Counted from the first letter of the stretch, positions 23,880-33,004 are shown. The stretch: DNA of 64,000 nt from Acidobacteriota bacterium (GCA_003388555.1 QQVD01000030.1:62001-126000), one strand, 5' to 3'. A program made the numbers and translations. The notes: generated by a model not told the origin, from the sequence alone.

Positions 23880-24728
23880 ATGAAGGACTCACGGATCGAG
23901 CTGAACGGCGGGCGGGAGCTGGCCTTCACCGAGATCGGCCCTGCCGACGGCACCTGTCTCTTCTTCTTCCACGGAGCGCCGATGAGCCGGCTGCACCTCG
24001 CCGGGCTCGAGCAGGAGCTCGCGGCGCGACGCCTGCGGGTGCTCTCGCCCGATCGTCCCGGCTACGGCGGTTCGTCGCCGCGGCCTGGCCGCAGTCTGTC
24101 GGACTGGCCCGGCGACGTCGCGGCGTTGGCGGACGCGCTGGGCATCGAGCGCTTCCTGGTCGGCGCCCACTCCTCGGGTGGGCCCTACGCGGTGGCCTGC
24201 GCGGCCCTGTTGCCGCAGCGGGTGAGGGCCGGCGTCATCCTCGGCGGCGTCACCGACATGGGCTGGGCGGGCGCCTGGGAGGGTTACCCCGAAGAGGAGA
24301 TCCCGATCCTGCGCCAGCCCGACGAGGCGGCGGCCATCGCCTGGTGCACCGAGCACTACGGCGCCGACGGCAGCGGCTTCCTGGAGGGAGACTCGCTGCC
24401 GTTCCCCGACCCGGACCTGGCGGTGCTCGCCGAGGAGAGCTTCGGTGCGGCCGTCGTCGAGGCCTTCCGCCAGGGCGTCGGTGGGTACGCCCAGGATCTG
24501 CACGTGCAGAGCCGTCCATGGCCGTTCGATCCAGGGTGCATCGGCGTCCCCTTCGTGGTCGTGCACGGAGAGCAGGACGACCTGATCCCCGTCGCGCACA
24601 GCCAACACACCGCGGAGCTGATCCCCCACGCGAGCTTCCGGCTGTTGCCCGGACACGGTCATCTCTCGATCGTCGCCGAGCTGCCGGGGATCGCGGCGGA
24701 GCTCGACGCCGCGGACCGTTCCGCCTGA
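23880..24728 (+). CDS. alpha/beta hydrolase
   Basis: A 282-residue cytoplasmic hydrolase. The oxyanion segment is FFFHGAPMSRL (His31-Gly32), the nucleophile elbow is AHSSGGP with Ser98, the acid is probably Asp in HGEQDDLIPVAH, and the base is His in LLPGHGHLSI. PDRPGYGGSSP is the usual strand-4 loop. The family covers esterases, haloperoxidases and lactonases; the substrate cannot be predicted. The ATG at 23880 follows AAGGAG closely. It is transcribed away from the secreted operon at 22618, sharing a 227-base divergent region. Confidence 0.9.
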   Translation: MKDSRIELNGGRELAFTEIGPADGTCLFFFHGAPMSRLHLAGLEQELAARRLRVLSPDRPGYGGSSPRPGRSLSDWPGDVAALADALGIERFLVGAHSSGGPYAVACAALLPQRVRAGVILGGVTDMGWAGAWEGYPEEEIPILRQPDEAAAIAWCTEHYGADGSGFLEGDSLPFPDPDLAVLAEESFGAAVVEAFRQGVGGYAQDLHVQSRPWPFDPGCIGVPFVVVHGEQDDLIPVAHSQHTAELIPHASFRLLPGHGHLSIVAELPGIAAELDAADRSA

Positions 24729-24928
24729 TCGGTTCCGTCGTACGCTGAACGAGCATGAATCAGCGAGGCCGCTCCTCCAACCAGAGGGTGGCTGGCGCTC
24801 CTCCTTAGACCTGGTCGGGTCTCCCTGTAGAAGAATGCGCGTCCACGCCTTCCGCACTGCACTGATCGCCAAGGGTTCTCTCCCCATTGGGATGCAGCAC
24901 CGGTCCGAATCGTGAAAGGTCCCACCGA

Positions 24929-25507
24929 ATGACAGACACGTCCCTAGCAGCCGCCACCAGGGACTCCGCCGCACAGCAGCCAGAAGCAGCCGCCTTCTCG
25001 CCTCCCGGCCTGCGCGAGTACGCCGGTCTCACCGTGTGCCTGGTGGCCTACGGCATCCTCCTGACCTGGGCGGCGACGCGCTCCGGTCCCGTTCCGCAGC
25101 CCGAGGCCATCCTCGGCCCCGTCGCGTTGCAGCTGGGGCTCACCGCCGCGGTGTGGCTCCTGATGGTGGGCTTTCGCAACTACAGCGTGTTGTCGGGACT
25201 GATCAGCGGCGAGTACTTCCGCGCCTACCAGGCGCTGCACGCACCGCCCGACTGGGTGGAGCGCCCGGCGCGGGCGTTCAACAACCTGATGCAGGTGCCG
25301 ACGCTCTTCTATCTCGCCTGCCTCTTCCTGGTGCTCTTCGAGCGGCTCGACCACCAGGCGGTGCTGCTGGGCTGGATCTACGCTTCGACGCGGCTGCTGC
25401 ACGCGGTGGCCTACATCGGCTGGAACTACCTGCCGGCGCGCTTCGGCGCCTGGCTCGCCAGCTGCGTGTGCCTGATCGTGCTCTGGGTGCGGCTGCTGTT
25501 GGGCTGA
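24929..25507 (+). CDS. MAPEG-family membrane protein
   Basis: A 192-residue protein with four predicted helices: YAGLTVCLVAYGILLTWAA, AVALQLGLTAAVWLLMV-like, FYLACLFLVLFERL and a final WLASCVCLIVLWVRLLLG. The segment RAFNNLMQVPTLFYLACL and the C-terminal WIYASTRLLHAVAYIGWNYLPARFG match MAPEG proteins (membrane-associated eicosanoid/glutathione metabolism). Bacterial members are often glutathione-transferase-like or of unknown activity. The ATG follows AAAGG at nine bases. The N-terminal 25 residues are polar and low complexity. Confidence 0.75.
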   Translation: MTDTSLAAATRDSAAQQPEAAAFSPPGLREYAGLTVCLVAYGILLTWAATRSGPVPQPEAILGPVALQLGLTAAVWLLMVGFRNYSVLSGLISGEYFRAYQALHAPPDWVERPARAFNNLMQVPTLFYLACLFLVLFERLDHQAVLLGWIYASTRLLHAVAYIGWNYLPARFGAWLASCVCLIVLWVRLLLG

Positions 25508-25581
25508 GCGGTTTCACCCGGCGGGAGACGTAGCGGACGGCGCCACCGCTCGACGAAGGCGCCGCCGCGGTCCTCCGAACC

Positions 25582-26814
25582 TCACCCCCCGAACGGCTGA
25601 CCGCTCGCCGGCAGGTCGGCGATGCGCGCCTCGCGATCCGGCATCGGTGGCAGCGGCGCGCTGGGCACCGGCTCGTACCAGAACGCCGCCACCGAGTAGT
25701 CGTCCTGGCGCTCGAAGAGGGCGCTCATGTACCAGCCCATCGGATCCTGCAGCAGCTCCGCCATCGGCGGCGGCGCCGTCGCGCAGCAGCCGATCGTCTG
25801 CAGCGTCACCCGGATCTCCTCGTCCCAGTAGATCGGGTCGGCGAGGTGCCAGCGGTACATCGAGACGTAGCTCTCGGTCTTGGCGCCCTCGTCCCGCTCG
25901 ATCCAGTTGGCTCCGTGGTGGAGGAACGGCGTCTCCTGGATCCCGTACGACAGGCCGACGTAGTCCTCGGCGCCGGTGCCGTTGATCGTCGGCAGCTCCT
26001 CGTCGCCGTCGAGGTAGATCTTGATCTCGCCCTCGCCCCACCAGTCGACCGGGTGCTCGACCGGCGTCGGAAGTGGGCGGACGCCGATCACGGCGCCGAG
26101 GTAGCGGCCGCGGCCGGTGCGGCGCGGCAGCACCTCGAGATCCTCGCGCAACGTGGTCGGGGCGTGGCGGTCGAACGCCACGTGCAGGCGGCCGAAGCCG
26201 TCCGAGTGTCGGTCGCCGAGGGTGTAGTCGAGCTGGAAGTACACCATCATCGGGATCGGCAGCTCGTTGGTCAGCGTGACGCGGGCGCTGCTGGCGAACG
26301 GCATCGGCAGCCAGATGTTCATGCCGAGCCTCTCCCCCACCGAGTGCACCGCCGACTGGAAGGCGTCGGTGGTGCCGTGCGCGAAGCCGAAGAAGTCGCC
26401 CACCGGCGCCTCGATGCTCGGATGTTCCTGGCCGTCCCAGTAGAAGCGCAGCACCATGCTGCGGATCACCTCGGGGAACTGCGGCATCGTCATCCAGATG
26501 TGCCGCACGGTGCCCGGGCCTTCGATCGCCGCCAGCTCGACCGTCTCGCCCGGCGCGAACACCCGCGAAGGAGATCCCTTGCGGCCGGGGCCGAGTGGGC
26601 TCGCGGCGACACCGCCCGCGCCGCGTGCGCCGGTGGGGTTCTCGAACGAGATCGAGCGGCTCTCGAGGCCGGTGCCGAGGTCGTAGGGAGCACGCGCATC
26701 GAAGGCGGCCTGGAGCACCTCACCGTCTCTACCGGCACACCCTACGAGGACGAGGAGGAGGACGAGAGCGACGAGCGCCAGGCGAGCGGGCGACGTCTTC
26801 ACGGGTGGCTGCAC
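25582..26814 (-). CDS. DUF2961 / GH172-like lipoprotein
   Basis: A 410-residue lipoprotein: the signal LALVALVLLLVLVGC ends with lipobox V-L-V-G-C26. The body matches DUF2961, now glycoside hydrolase family GH172 (difructose dianhydride I synthase/hydrolase and related furanosidases). Motifs are ISFENPTGARG near the start, MTMPQFPEVIRSMVLRFYWD, VGDFFGFAHG, and WWGEGEIKIYLDGDEELP followed by INGTGAEDYVG, where the conserved acidic residues of the active site lie. GTG 26814 was chosen because GGAGGG sits six bases upstream; an upstream GTG at 26850 has no site. Likely anchored to a membrane, acting on furanoside-containing glycans; the sugar is unknown. Confidence 0.85.
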   Translation of the reverse strand: MQPPVKTSPARLALVALVLLLVLVGCAGRDGEVLQAAFDARAPYDLGTGLESRSISFENPTGARGAGGVAASPLGPGRKGSPSRVFAPGETVELAAIEGPGTVRHIWMTMPQFPEVIRSMVLRFYWDGQEHPSIEAPVGDFFGFAHGTTDAFQSAVHSVGERLGMNIWLPMPFASSARVTLTNELPIPMMVYFQLDYTLGDRHSDGFGRLHVAFDRHAPTTLREDLEVLPRRTGRGRYLGAVIGVRPLPTPVEHPVDWWGEGEIKIYLDGDEELPTINGTGAEDYVGLSYGIQETPFLHHGANWIERDEGAKTESYVSMYRWHLADPIYWDEEIRVTLQTIGCCATAPPPMAELLQDPMGWYMSALFERQDDYSVAAFWYEPVPSAPLPPMPDREARIADLPASGQPFGG

Positions 26815-26820
26815 GACTGT

Positions 26821-26827
26821 CCCTCCT
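26821..26827 (-). promoter_or_regulatory. ribosome binding site deciding the GTG start of the GH172 lipoprotein
   Basis: AGGAGGG on the minus strand, six bases before GTG 26814. Confidence 0.5.
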
Positions 26828-26993
26828 GCCGTCGGCACGCGACGCTCCACGCCGGCCTCTGCACCTGAGGGAAGGTGCCCTCGGTCCCGGCGCGAGGCGG
26901 GTGGCGTCTCTGGAGTCTTGGAGTGGAGCGATGGGTGCGCTCGATCCTACCTGCGCCGGACCCTTGGACTCGGCGTCGCTAGACTGGCGAGCG

Positions 26994-27398
26994 ATGACCC
27001 CAGCGGCGAGATCCCTGGCTCCCGTGACGCTGCTCTTCATCGCCGCCAGCCTGGTCCACTTCGTCCACAACGCCGAGTGGATCGCCGACTATCCGGGCCT
27101 TCCCGAGTCCTGGACCCGGACCGGCGTCTACACGGCTTGGATCGGGATGACGCTCGTCGGAGTCGTGGGCTGGTGCTGGTTGGCGCTTCGCTTCAGCCGG
27201 CTCGGGCTCTCACTGATGGCAGTGCATGCGCTGCTCGGGATCACCAGCCTCGGCCACTACGCGCTGGCGCCGGTCGCCGCACACACGGCTTCGATGCACC
27301 TGACCATCCTGCTCGAGGTGGGCGCCGCGTGCGTGGTGCTCTACAGGGTCTGCAGGCTCGCGGCGTCGAGCCCACGACCGCTTCGCGGTGTGTCCTAG
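26994..27398 (+). CDS. small four-helix membrane protein
   Basis: A 134-residue protein with hydrophobic stretches LAPVTLLFIAASLVHFVH, YTAWIGMTLVGVVGWCWLAL, LSLMAVHALLGITSLGHYAL and LTILLEVGAACVVLYRV. The HFVHNAEWIADYPGLPESW loop after the first helix, with His, Glu and Trp, is typical of a group of uncharacterised small membrane proteins. The start at ATG 26994 lacks a strong ribosome binding site. It is divergent to the GH172 lipoprotein and convergent with the next gene. Confidence 0.6.
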   Translation: MTPAARSLAPVTLLFIAASLVHFVHNAEWIADYPGLPESWTRTGVYTAWIGMTLVGVVGWCWLALRFSRLGLSLMAVHALLGITSLGHYALAPVAAHTASMHLTILLEVGAACVVLYRVCRLAASSPRPLRGVS

Positions 27399-27436
27399 CC
27401 GCGTAGGGCCCCCTTCCCTCCGATCCACCACGCGGC

Positions 27437-28678
27437 TCACTCAGAGAACACGCCCGCCTGTTCGAAGGCGCGCACCATCTCGCGACCGACGATCTCGTTG
27501 CCGGGATCGAAGAAGTGGCAGCAGCCGTCCATGTAGAGGGTCTGCTCGACGTCCGCGAAGACCTGGGTCAGATCGACGAAGTGCACTCCGGCGCCTGCGA
27601 GCTCCTGCCCTGCCTCTCGCAGCGCGGGGTAGCCGCGCTCGGCGAAGCGCTGGTGGGCCGAGCCGGGCAGCAGCAGCTCCTGCTCCCGGAGCGACAGAGG
27701 CTTCGATCCCTCGACGTTGAGGTTGGGCTGCAGGAAGTGGAAGTAGGCAAAGCCGTGGCGCTGCGCCAGGGCGTCGAGCTGGGTGGAGGACCGGGTCCAC
27801 AGCCTGGTGGCGAAGTCGACGAAGCCGGCTTGGTCGCCAGCGAACGCGGGCCCGTTGCGGAAGTAGGGGAAGTCGCCCGGCTGTCGCGCCGCGCCGCTCG
27901 CTTCGGCGGCGATCTGCCGCGCGAGCCGTGCGTCCACGAGCGACCAGACGGTGCCGGCGGTAACCGAGAAGCGCAGGCGCTCGGCGACGCCGGCCCAGCG
28001 GCTCCTGGCCTCTCGCAGGCCGAGCACCCTGGCCAGTGAGCGCAGCCCCCTGGCGTCGCTCTGCGGCGCCGAGAGCGCTCGCCAGTGGTAGGGGTACGCA
28101 GGGAAGACGCCGCTCTCGTACAGCTCTCCGGCCAGGCTCAGCTCGTTGAAGCCGTCGAGCGCCACCAGCAGATCGAGCCGGCCGCCCAGCGCCAGGTAGT
28201 AGGCGGTGGCGAGCAGCTGCTGCGGCTGCTTGTAGCCGCGCAACCCTAGGTGCACGTACTCGATGCGCGCGTCGCGCAGGCTCGGGAGCCGGCGCAGCTG
28301 CTCCTCCCAGGTGCGTTCGCGGGTGGCCCAGCGGTAGAACAGCTCGCCCACCGAACCGCCGGTGATGCCGACGACGAAGACGTCGTCGGCCGCGCTCGCC
28401 GGCTCCGCCGTGGTCGGGAAGCCGTAGAACGTCTGCACCTCGTCTGCCGGCTGACGGGCGTAGCCGAGGTAGGGGTGCAGGATGCTGTCTTCGAAGGTCC
28501 AGCCGCCGGGATCCCGGTCTGCCCCGTCAACCTGAGTCAGCTCGTCCGCAGGCCGCCCGAGCCTCGCCTCCCGCCGGGCCGCGGCGAGCTCCGCGAACGA
28601 GAAGCCCCTGCCGTGCGCCCACCAGAAGGTGGCCGCCGACGACAGCTCGACGATGGCGTACGCCAGGACGATCGCCAA
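27437..28678 (-). CDS. membrane-anchored SGNH/GDSL-hydrolase-like protein
   Basis: About 413 residues if read from TTG 28678. A single N-terminal membrane helix (AIVLAYAIVELSSAATFWW) is followed by an extracellular domain. VFVVGITGGSVGELF contains GGS at the nucleophile block position (usually GDS), the middle has LDLLVALDGFNEL (the GxxNE-like block III), and near the C-terminus YMDGCCHFFDPGNEIVG gives the Asp/His block V. So an SGNH esterase or acyl-transfer fold is likely. The start is uncertain: no in-frame ATG exists, GTG 28906 would overlap the patatin-like gene, and a good GGAGG near 28780 has no start codon at proper distance. It lies downstream of the patatin-like gene on the same strand. 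Confidence 0.68.
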   Translation of the reverse strand: MAIVLAYAIVELSSAATFWWAHGRGFSFAELAAARREARLGRPADELTQVDGADRDPGGWTFEDSILHPYLGYARQPADEVQTFYGFPTTAEPASAADDVFVVGITGGSVGELFYRWATRERTWEEQLRRLPSLRDARIEYVHLGLRGYKQPQQLLATAYYLALGGRLDLLVALDGFNELSLAGELYESGVFPAYPYHWRALSAPQSDARGLRSLARVLGLREARSRWAGVAERLRFSVTAGTVWSLVDARLARQIAAEASGAARQPGDFPYFRNGPAFAGDQAGFVDFATRLWTRSSTQLDALAQRHGFAYFHFLQPNLNVEGSKPLSLREQELLLPGSAHQRFAERGYPALREAGQELAGAGVHFVDLTQVFADVEQTLYMDGCCHFFDPGNEIVGREMVRAFEQAGVFSE

Positions 28679-28890
28679 GGCACGGAAGGCGATCGACGCT
28701 CTGGCCGGCTTGGCCGGGCGGCTCTGGATTCCGGTTCCATCGACGACTCGTACCGACCGCGAGCCTCGCTGCCGGGACCTCCGTGGTGGGTCCCTCAGGC
28801 TATCGGAGCCGAGCGACGCGATCCCGGCGGGCGTTCGGCCAGACCGACCGATTCGATTGGGCTCACGAGGGGCGTCCCGCCTCGGATCGC

Positions 28891-30771
28891 CTACCCCGCG
28901 AACCACTTCTTCAGCTTCTCGGCGTTGCGGTCGACCACCCACCAGGTGAGATTCGCCATCAGATTGACCTGGAACGGTGTGAGCCTGAAGTCCGGCAGCA
29001 CGTCGTCGTTCTCGTAGGCCAGCGAGTAGGTCGGGAAGTACGGCACCGGTTCGTAGTGGATGCCGAAGGTGTTGTCGGAGCCGAGGCCGTTGCCGTACTC
29101 GATGTACTTCTGCAGCGTCCACGGCTGGCCCCAGGAGTGGGCGGGATCCGGGTCGGCAGTGGTCGGCAGCTGGCTCTCCCACTCCTTGACCCGGTCGAGG
29201 TAGATCCACAGCACGTCGACGTTGCGCCCTCCGGGCAGCGCCCAGCTCGGGTTCGCCCTGGTGCGCAGGGTGTTCGCCGAGACGACGCCGGCCCATTCTC
29301 CCGGTCCCGCCTGCTCACGGTTCTTCGCCGCCACCAGCCCCTGCACCACCTCGGCGAAGCCGTCGTAGCTCCCCCCGTCCGCCGACCCGGCGTCGTGCTC
29401 GAAGACGTGATCGAGCGGATAGGGATTGCTGCCGTCGGCCAGCGCCTGACCGAAGAGCTGCGAGATGACGGTGTCGATCTGGCTGGCCGTCGGCGCCGTC
29501 TTGCCGTCGTACTTCGTGTCGAGCACGGTCGAGGTGTTGACGAACACGGCGATCCGCTCGACCCCGCGCAGCAGCAACGAGACGATGCCGAAGTTCTCGA
29601 GCAGGCCACCGTCGCCGATGAAGTAGTCCTGCTGGGTCGGCAGCGGCTGCTGCCCACCGGGAATCGCCGTCGACGAGATCGGCCACAGATCGCGCCGCAT
29701 GGTGAAGTCGGTGTCGTTGAGGTAGCTGGCCAGGAGCTGGGCGTAGAAGGCGCTCGCCATGGCGCTGGCCTCCACCATGCCGAAGTGCCTCTGCGGCGGC
29801 GCCAGGTCGACGCAACAGGCACCGTCGTCAGTCACCGGACCGCGGCACCTGCCGGGCAGCTGCGAGGGCGCCGCGGTGCCGAAGGCGAAGGTCTCGAGGA
29901 AGCCGCCGCCGAGATGCACGATCTCGGAGACGTGCGGCGAGCTCGTCGGATACTTCAGCTCGAAGATGCCCGGGGCGCCGCAGTAGAGCGGCGTCATCTC
30001 GAGGCCGACGTAGAGGCTCGGCAGGTTGGTCAGCCCCTGCGGCCCCATCATCGTGGCGTTGGCGATCAGGAAGGGCCGCGGCGACACTCCCCTGGCGGCC
30101 TGCCGCACGGTGAAGAAGCGCTCGCCCGAGAGAGCCGGGTTGCGTCCCTTGATGTCCTTGACGTTGGCGTCGTCGAAGGCGAAGTAGGCCTGAGGCTTGG
30201 GCTCGGTGGCCTTGCTGCCGGTGATCGGATCGAAGAGACCGAGGGGCGCGAAGAAGAACTCGCCGACCACCTCGTACCAGAGCAGGTCTTTCTCGAACGA
30301 CTGCTCCCACAGCGCCTTGCCGCGATCGAACCCGGAGCTCAGCGCGGTGCGCCCGAAGGTGCCCATCACCGAAGGCTCGTCACTGCGCAGCTGCTCGAAG
30401 GTGAGGTCCTGCGGCTGCACCACCGGCCCGAGCAGCTCCTCGTCGGTGCCGCTCGGGTTGTAGGTGAAGGCCGTCGCCGCCCACGAGCCGCCGGAGACGC
30501 ACGACAGGTAGCCGACGTCAGCCAGCAGGTCGCGAGCGCTCAGTGCCCTGAGCTGACCGAGACACGCGGTCGACGAGCGCGTGCCGCCTCCCGAGAAGCA
30601 GATCCCGGTCTTCGGGTTCGACACCGCGCCGGTGGTCTGTTCGGGGAAGTCGAACCGGGCCGGGGCGCCACCGCTCGCCGGCTGGGTGATCCACACCTTC
30701 GCGTGCCACGGCTTGCCGGTGCCTGCTTCGGAGCCCGTGCTGCCGATGTCGTCGCGCTTCTTCTCAGCCAT
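28891..30771 (-). CDS. patatin / cPLA2-like phospholipase
   Basis: A 626-residue protein without a signal peptide. It shows the catalytic layout of cytosolic phospholipase A2-like enzymes: an oxyanion loop S60-GGGTR65, the nucleophile block SCVSGGSWAATAF with Ser96, and DGG in YFIGDGGLLENFG for the catalytic Asp. Length and the large insertions resemble bacterial proteins of the lysophospholipase/PLA2 family rather than short patatins. The likely reaction is hydrolysis of acyl ester bonds in phospholipids; substrate unknown. ATG 30771 follows a GAGGG-type site. The SGNH-like gene lies directly downstream, so two lipid-ester hydrolases may be co-transcribed. Confidence 0.85.
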   Translation of the reverse strand: MAEKKRDDIGSTGSEAGTGKPWHAKVWITQPASGGAPARFDFPEQTTGAVSNPKTGICFSGGGTRSSTACLGQLRALSARDLLADVGYLSCVSGGSWAATAFTYNPSGTDEELLGPVVQPQDLTFEQLRSDEPSVMGTFGRTALSSGFDRGKALWEQSFEKDLLWYEVVGEFFFAPLGLFDPITGSKATEPKPQAYFAFDDANVKDIKGRNPALSGERFFTVRQAARGVSPRPFLIANATMMGPQGLTNLPSLYVGLEMTPLYCGAPGIFELKYPTSSPHVSEIVHLGGGFLETFAFGTAAPSQLPGRCRGPVTDDGACCVDLAPPQRHFGMVEASAMASAFYAQLLASYLNDTDFTMRRDLWPISSTAIPGGQQPLPTQQDYFIGDGGLLENFGIVSLLLRGVERIAVFVNTSTVLDTKYDGKTAPTASQIDTVISQLFGQALADGSNPYPLDHVFEHDAGSADGGSYDGFAEVVQGLVAAKNREQAGPGEWAGVVSANTLRTRANPSWALPGGRNVDVLWIYLDRVKEWESQLPTTADPDPAHSWGQPWTLQKYIEYGNGLGSDNTFGIHYEPVPYFPTYSLAYENDDVLPDFRLTPFQVNLMANLTWWVVDRNAEKLKKWFAG

Positions 30772-31253
30772 CGTGGACCCTCACCCGAACTTCGTCCGCC
30801 GGTGGTTGCGGCGGCGTGCTCGCTGCCTTCTGGGAAACGGAAGCCGGGAGAGCTGTTACCTGTCTCGGGCGGTCCGAGGCGAGCCGGCGGTCTGACGTGC
30901 AACACGTTGCGGCCCCTGCTGAGGTCGTATCTCGCGAAGCACATCGTCCACACGGCCGGAGACCGCCGCATCGCAGCGGGACCGTCGAGATGGTCGGTCG
31001 AAGGAAGCCCCTTCGATCTCGCCAAGCCATGGCGGCGGTGCTGAGGAGCCGGAGACTCGCGCGCAACGAACACCACGCTGCCGCGTACCCTCGACATCCG
31101 TGCTGCGACCGGCGCCGCCGTACCGGAACGAGGGCTGCCTCGTCGCCCTGTTATGCTGTTACAGCATAGTTCACCAGATCCGAGTCGGCGCGTGGATCGC
31201 ACGCGACCGACCGCGGAGGCCGGAGCGCCCAACCCAGAAGGAGGTCTCGGGAG
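30772..31253. other. divergent intergenic region with palindrome
   Basis: 482 bases between the patatin-like gene and the surface-protein gene. No gene is supported. A perfect 7-base inverted repeat lies at 31152-31168 in a locally AT-richer stretch that could hold a promoter for the gene at 31254; AGAAGGAGG near 31238 is that gene's ribosome binding region. Confidence 0.55.
31152..31168. promoter_or_regulatory. operator-like palindrome TATGCTG-TTA-CAGCATA
   Basis: Perfect 7-base arms with a 3-base centre, 85 bases upstream of the ATG at 31254, in an AT-richer pocket of an otherwise GC-rich region. Symmetry of this size suits a dimeric repressor; the regulator is unknown. Confidence 0.45.
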
Positions 31254-32696
31254 ATGACCGAGAAGACTCTCGCCTCGAGCAGCGACACGGTGCGCCGAGG
31301 CGCATCCATGGGACTCTGCGGCCTCGGAGCCGCCCTCGCGCTCGCCGCTGCCGTCGTCGGTGCTGCGCAGGCGCAGAGCCCGCCCGTGGTGAGCAAGTCG
31401 TTCTCACCCGACACGATCCTGCTCGACGGCACTTCGGTGCTGACCATCACGGTGGACAACACCTCCAGCGCCGTCGCCGCGACGCAGATGCAGTTCATCG
31501 ACGTGCTCGAAACCCTCGATGCTGGACCCCTCACCTCCAACACCTGCGGCGGTACGTTGGAGCTAGGGCCGCCGGTGTACGGCGACAGCGCGATCCTCCT
31601 GTCGGGGGGCTCGGTCGTGGGCGGCGACACCTGCGAGATCGTCGTTCCCGTCGCCCCGATCGGGCCTGCCGGTGAGATCGTCAACGTGATCTCGGACTTC
31701 ACCAGCAGCGCCGGCGCTTCGCCACCGGCCACGGACACGCTGCTGGTGCATCCGTTCGTCGAGGTGGCGATCCGCAACGAAGTGGCGCTCGTCGGTGCGC
31801 CGGCGGTGTTCACCTACACGATCGAGAACCCCGCCACGGTGCCGGTGGCCGATCTGAGCTTCGCCCTCGATCTCAAGCCTCTGCCCGGACTGTCGGCGGT
31901 GGACCTGCCGGCCAGCCCCTGCGGACCCGGCTCGCAGCTGACCGGCACCGACGTCGTGACCCTGAGCGGCGCCAACCTGGCAGGCGGTGGCTCTTGCGAG
32001 TTCGAAGTCACCGTGCAGGTTCCTCTCGACGCCCCTCTCGGCGGCTGGACAGCGTTGACCACCACGACCATCGCAGCCTCGCTCGGAGGGTTGGCGATGC
32101 TGGCGCCCAGTGAGACGACGTCTCTGTGGGTCCACGAGGTCTACCTCGATTCCTTCCTCGGTGCCTCTTTCCATCTCGGTGCTTGGCCGCCCCCGATCCT
32201 GGCCGGGGACGTCGTGGATCTGTACATCGAAGTGTTCAACCTCTCCCGGCACGGTGTCGCCTCCGACCTCTCGATCACCGACGACCTCGAAGCAGCGCTC
32301 CCTGGTCTCCGCCTGACCTCCGCGGAGAGCGACTGCCCGGGGTGGAGCGTCGACGGCACCGCTCAACTCACCCTGAGAGCCGACGAGGTCGAGCCACGCC
32401 CGTTGGTGGGCGGCAACGGCATCCCACCCATCCCCCTGCCCTCCTGTACCTTCCGCCTGCAGTTGCGGATCCCACCCTCGGCCCACGGTGGAACCATCGT
32501 CAACACCACCTCGGCACCCACGGTCACGGTGGCGGCCGGGACGTACACGAGCACTCCCTCCTCGGCGACCACGGCCTCGCTGGCGTTCGGGGGCAATCCG
32601 ATCGCGGTGCCGCTCACCAGCACCTGGACCCGGGTCGCCCTTCCCCTGGCGCTCCTCTCCGTGGGCCTCTTCGCACTGCTTCGGCGCAGGCCCTGA
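31254..32696 (+). CDS. surface protein with DUF11-like repeats and IPTL-like C-terminal anchor
   Basis: A 480-residue exported protein. A signal segment (LGAALALAAAVVGAAQAQ) follows a polar N-terminus. The body has three or more beta-sandwich repeats of the DUF11 type (VSKSFSPDTILLDGTSVLTI, ITVDNTSS..., FTYTIENPATVPVADLSF, VFNLSRHGVASDLSITDDLE), each followed by a cysteine pair region. The C-terminus is NPIAVPLTSTWTRVALPLAL, a short hydrophobic helix and LLRRRP. This matches the layout of IPTL-CTERM sorting signals (P-x-L-x3-W, helix, Arg cluster), suggesting processing and anchoring in the envelope. The start follows GAAGGAGG. No sortase-like gene is in the window. Confidence 0.75.
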   Translation: MTEKTLASSSDTVRRGASMGLCGLGAALALAAAVVGAAQAQSPPVVSKSFSPDTILLDGTSVLTITVDNTSSAVAATQMQFIDVLETLDAGPLTSNTCGGTLELGPPVYGDSAILLSGGSVVGGDTCEIVVPVAPIGPAGEIVNVISDFTSSAGASPPATDTLLVHPFVEVAIRNEVALVGAPAVFTYTIENPATVPVADLSFALDLKPLPGLSAVDLPASPCGPGSQLTGTDVVTLSGANLAGGGSCEFEVTVQVPLDAPLGGWTALTTTTIAASLGGLAMLAPSETTSLWVHEVYLDSFLGASFHLGAWPPPILAGDVVDLYIEVFNLSRHGVASDLSITDDLEAALPGLRLTSAESDCPGWSVDGTAQLTLRADEVEPRPLVGGNGIPPIPLPSCTFRLQLRIPPSAHGGTIVNTTSAPTVTVAAGTYTSTPSSATTASLAFGGNPIAVPLTSTWTRVALPLALLSVGLFALLRRRP

Positions 32697-33004
32697 TCGT
32701 CGTCTCGGCGACCCGGACCTCGGTCCGGCTCCGCCCGAGCGAGGTCGCGCTCCGCTGACGCCTCCGACCGATGCGACGAGGAGCCCGCGTCTCGCGATAG
32801 GCTGCCTGCGCTCCCCTCCGACAGACCGACACGTGGGTGTGCGGCCCGTGGGCTCTCGCCTCAGACCGGCCGGGTCCGCCGACTCGACGCCTTCGAGTAC
32901 CCGCGAGGCAAGCCCGAGTGTCGACGGAGAAGGCCGACAGGCGTCCCGCGTGCATCGTGGCCAGGCGCCTAGACCGCCCCGTCGCACCAACCGAAGGAGT
33001 CGTC
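32697..33004 (+). other. intergenic region, nothing recognised
   Basis: 308 bases after the surface-protein gene. Open frames on both strands lack ribosome binding sites and have skewed composition. The only clear signal is AAGGAG at 32993-32998 ahead of the small gene at 33005. Confidence 0.5.

Noticed and set aside
29315-29815. Small frames inside the patatin-like gene
   Set aside because: Out-of-frame translations of a gene with intact catalytic residues.
28783-31044. 753-codon open frame on the + strand
   Set aside because: Lies opposite the patatin-like gene, whose catalytic motifs are intact on the minus strand; the + frame has no recognisable domain.
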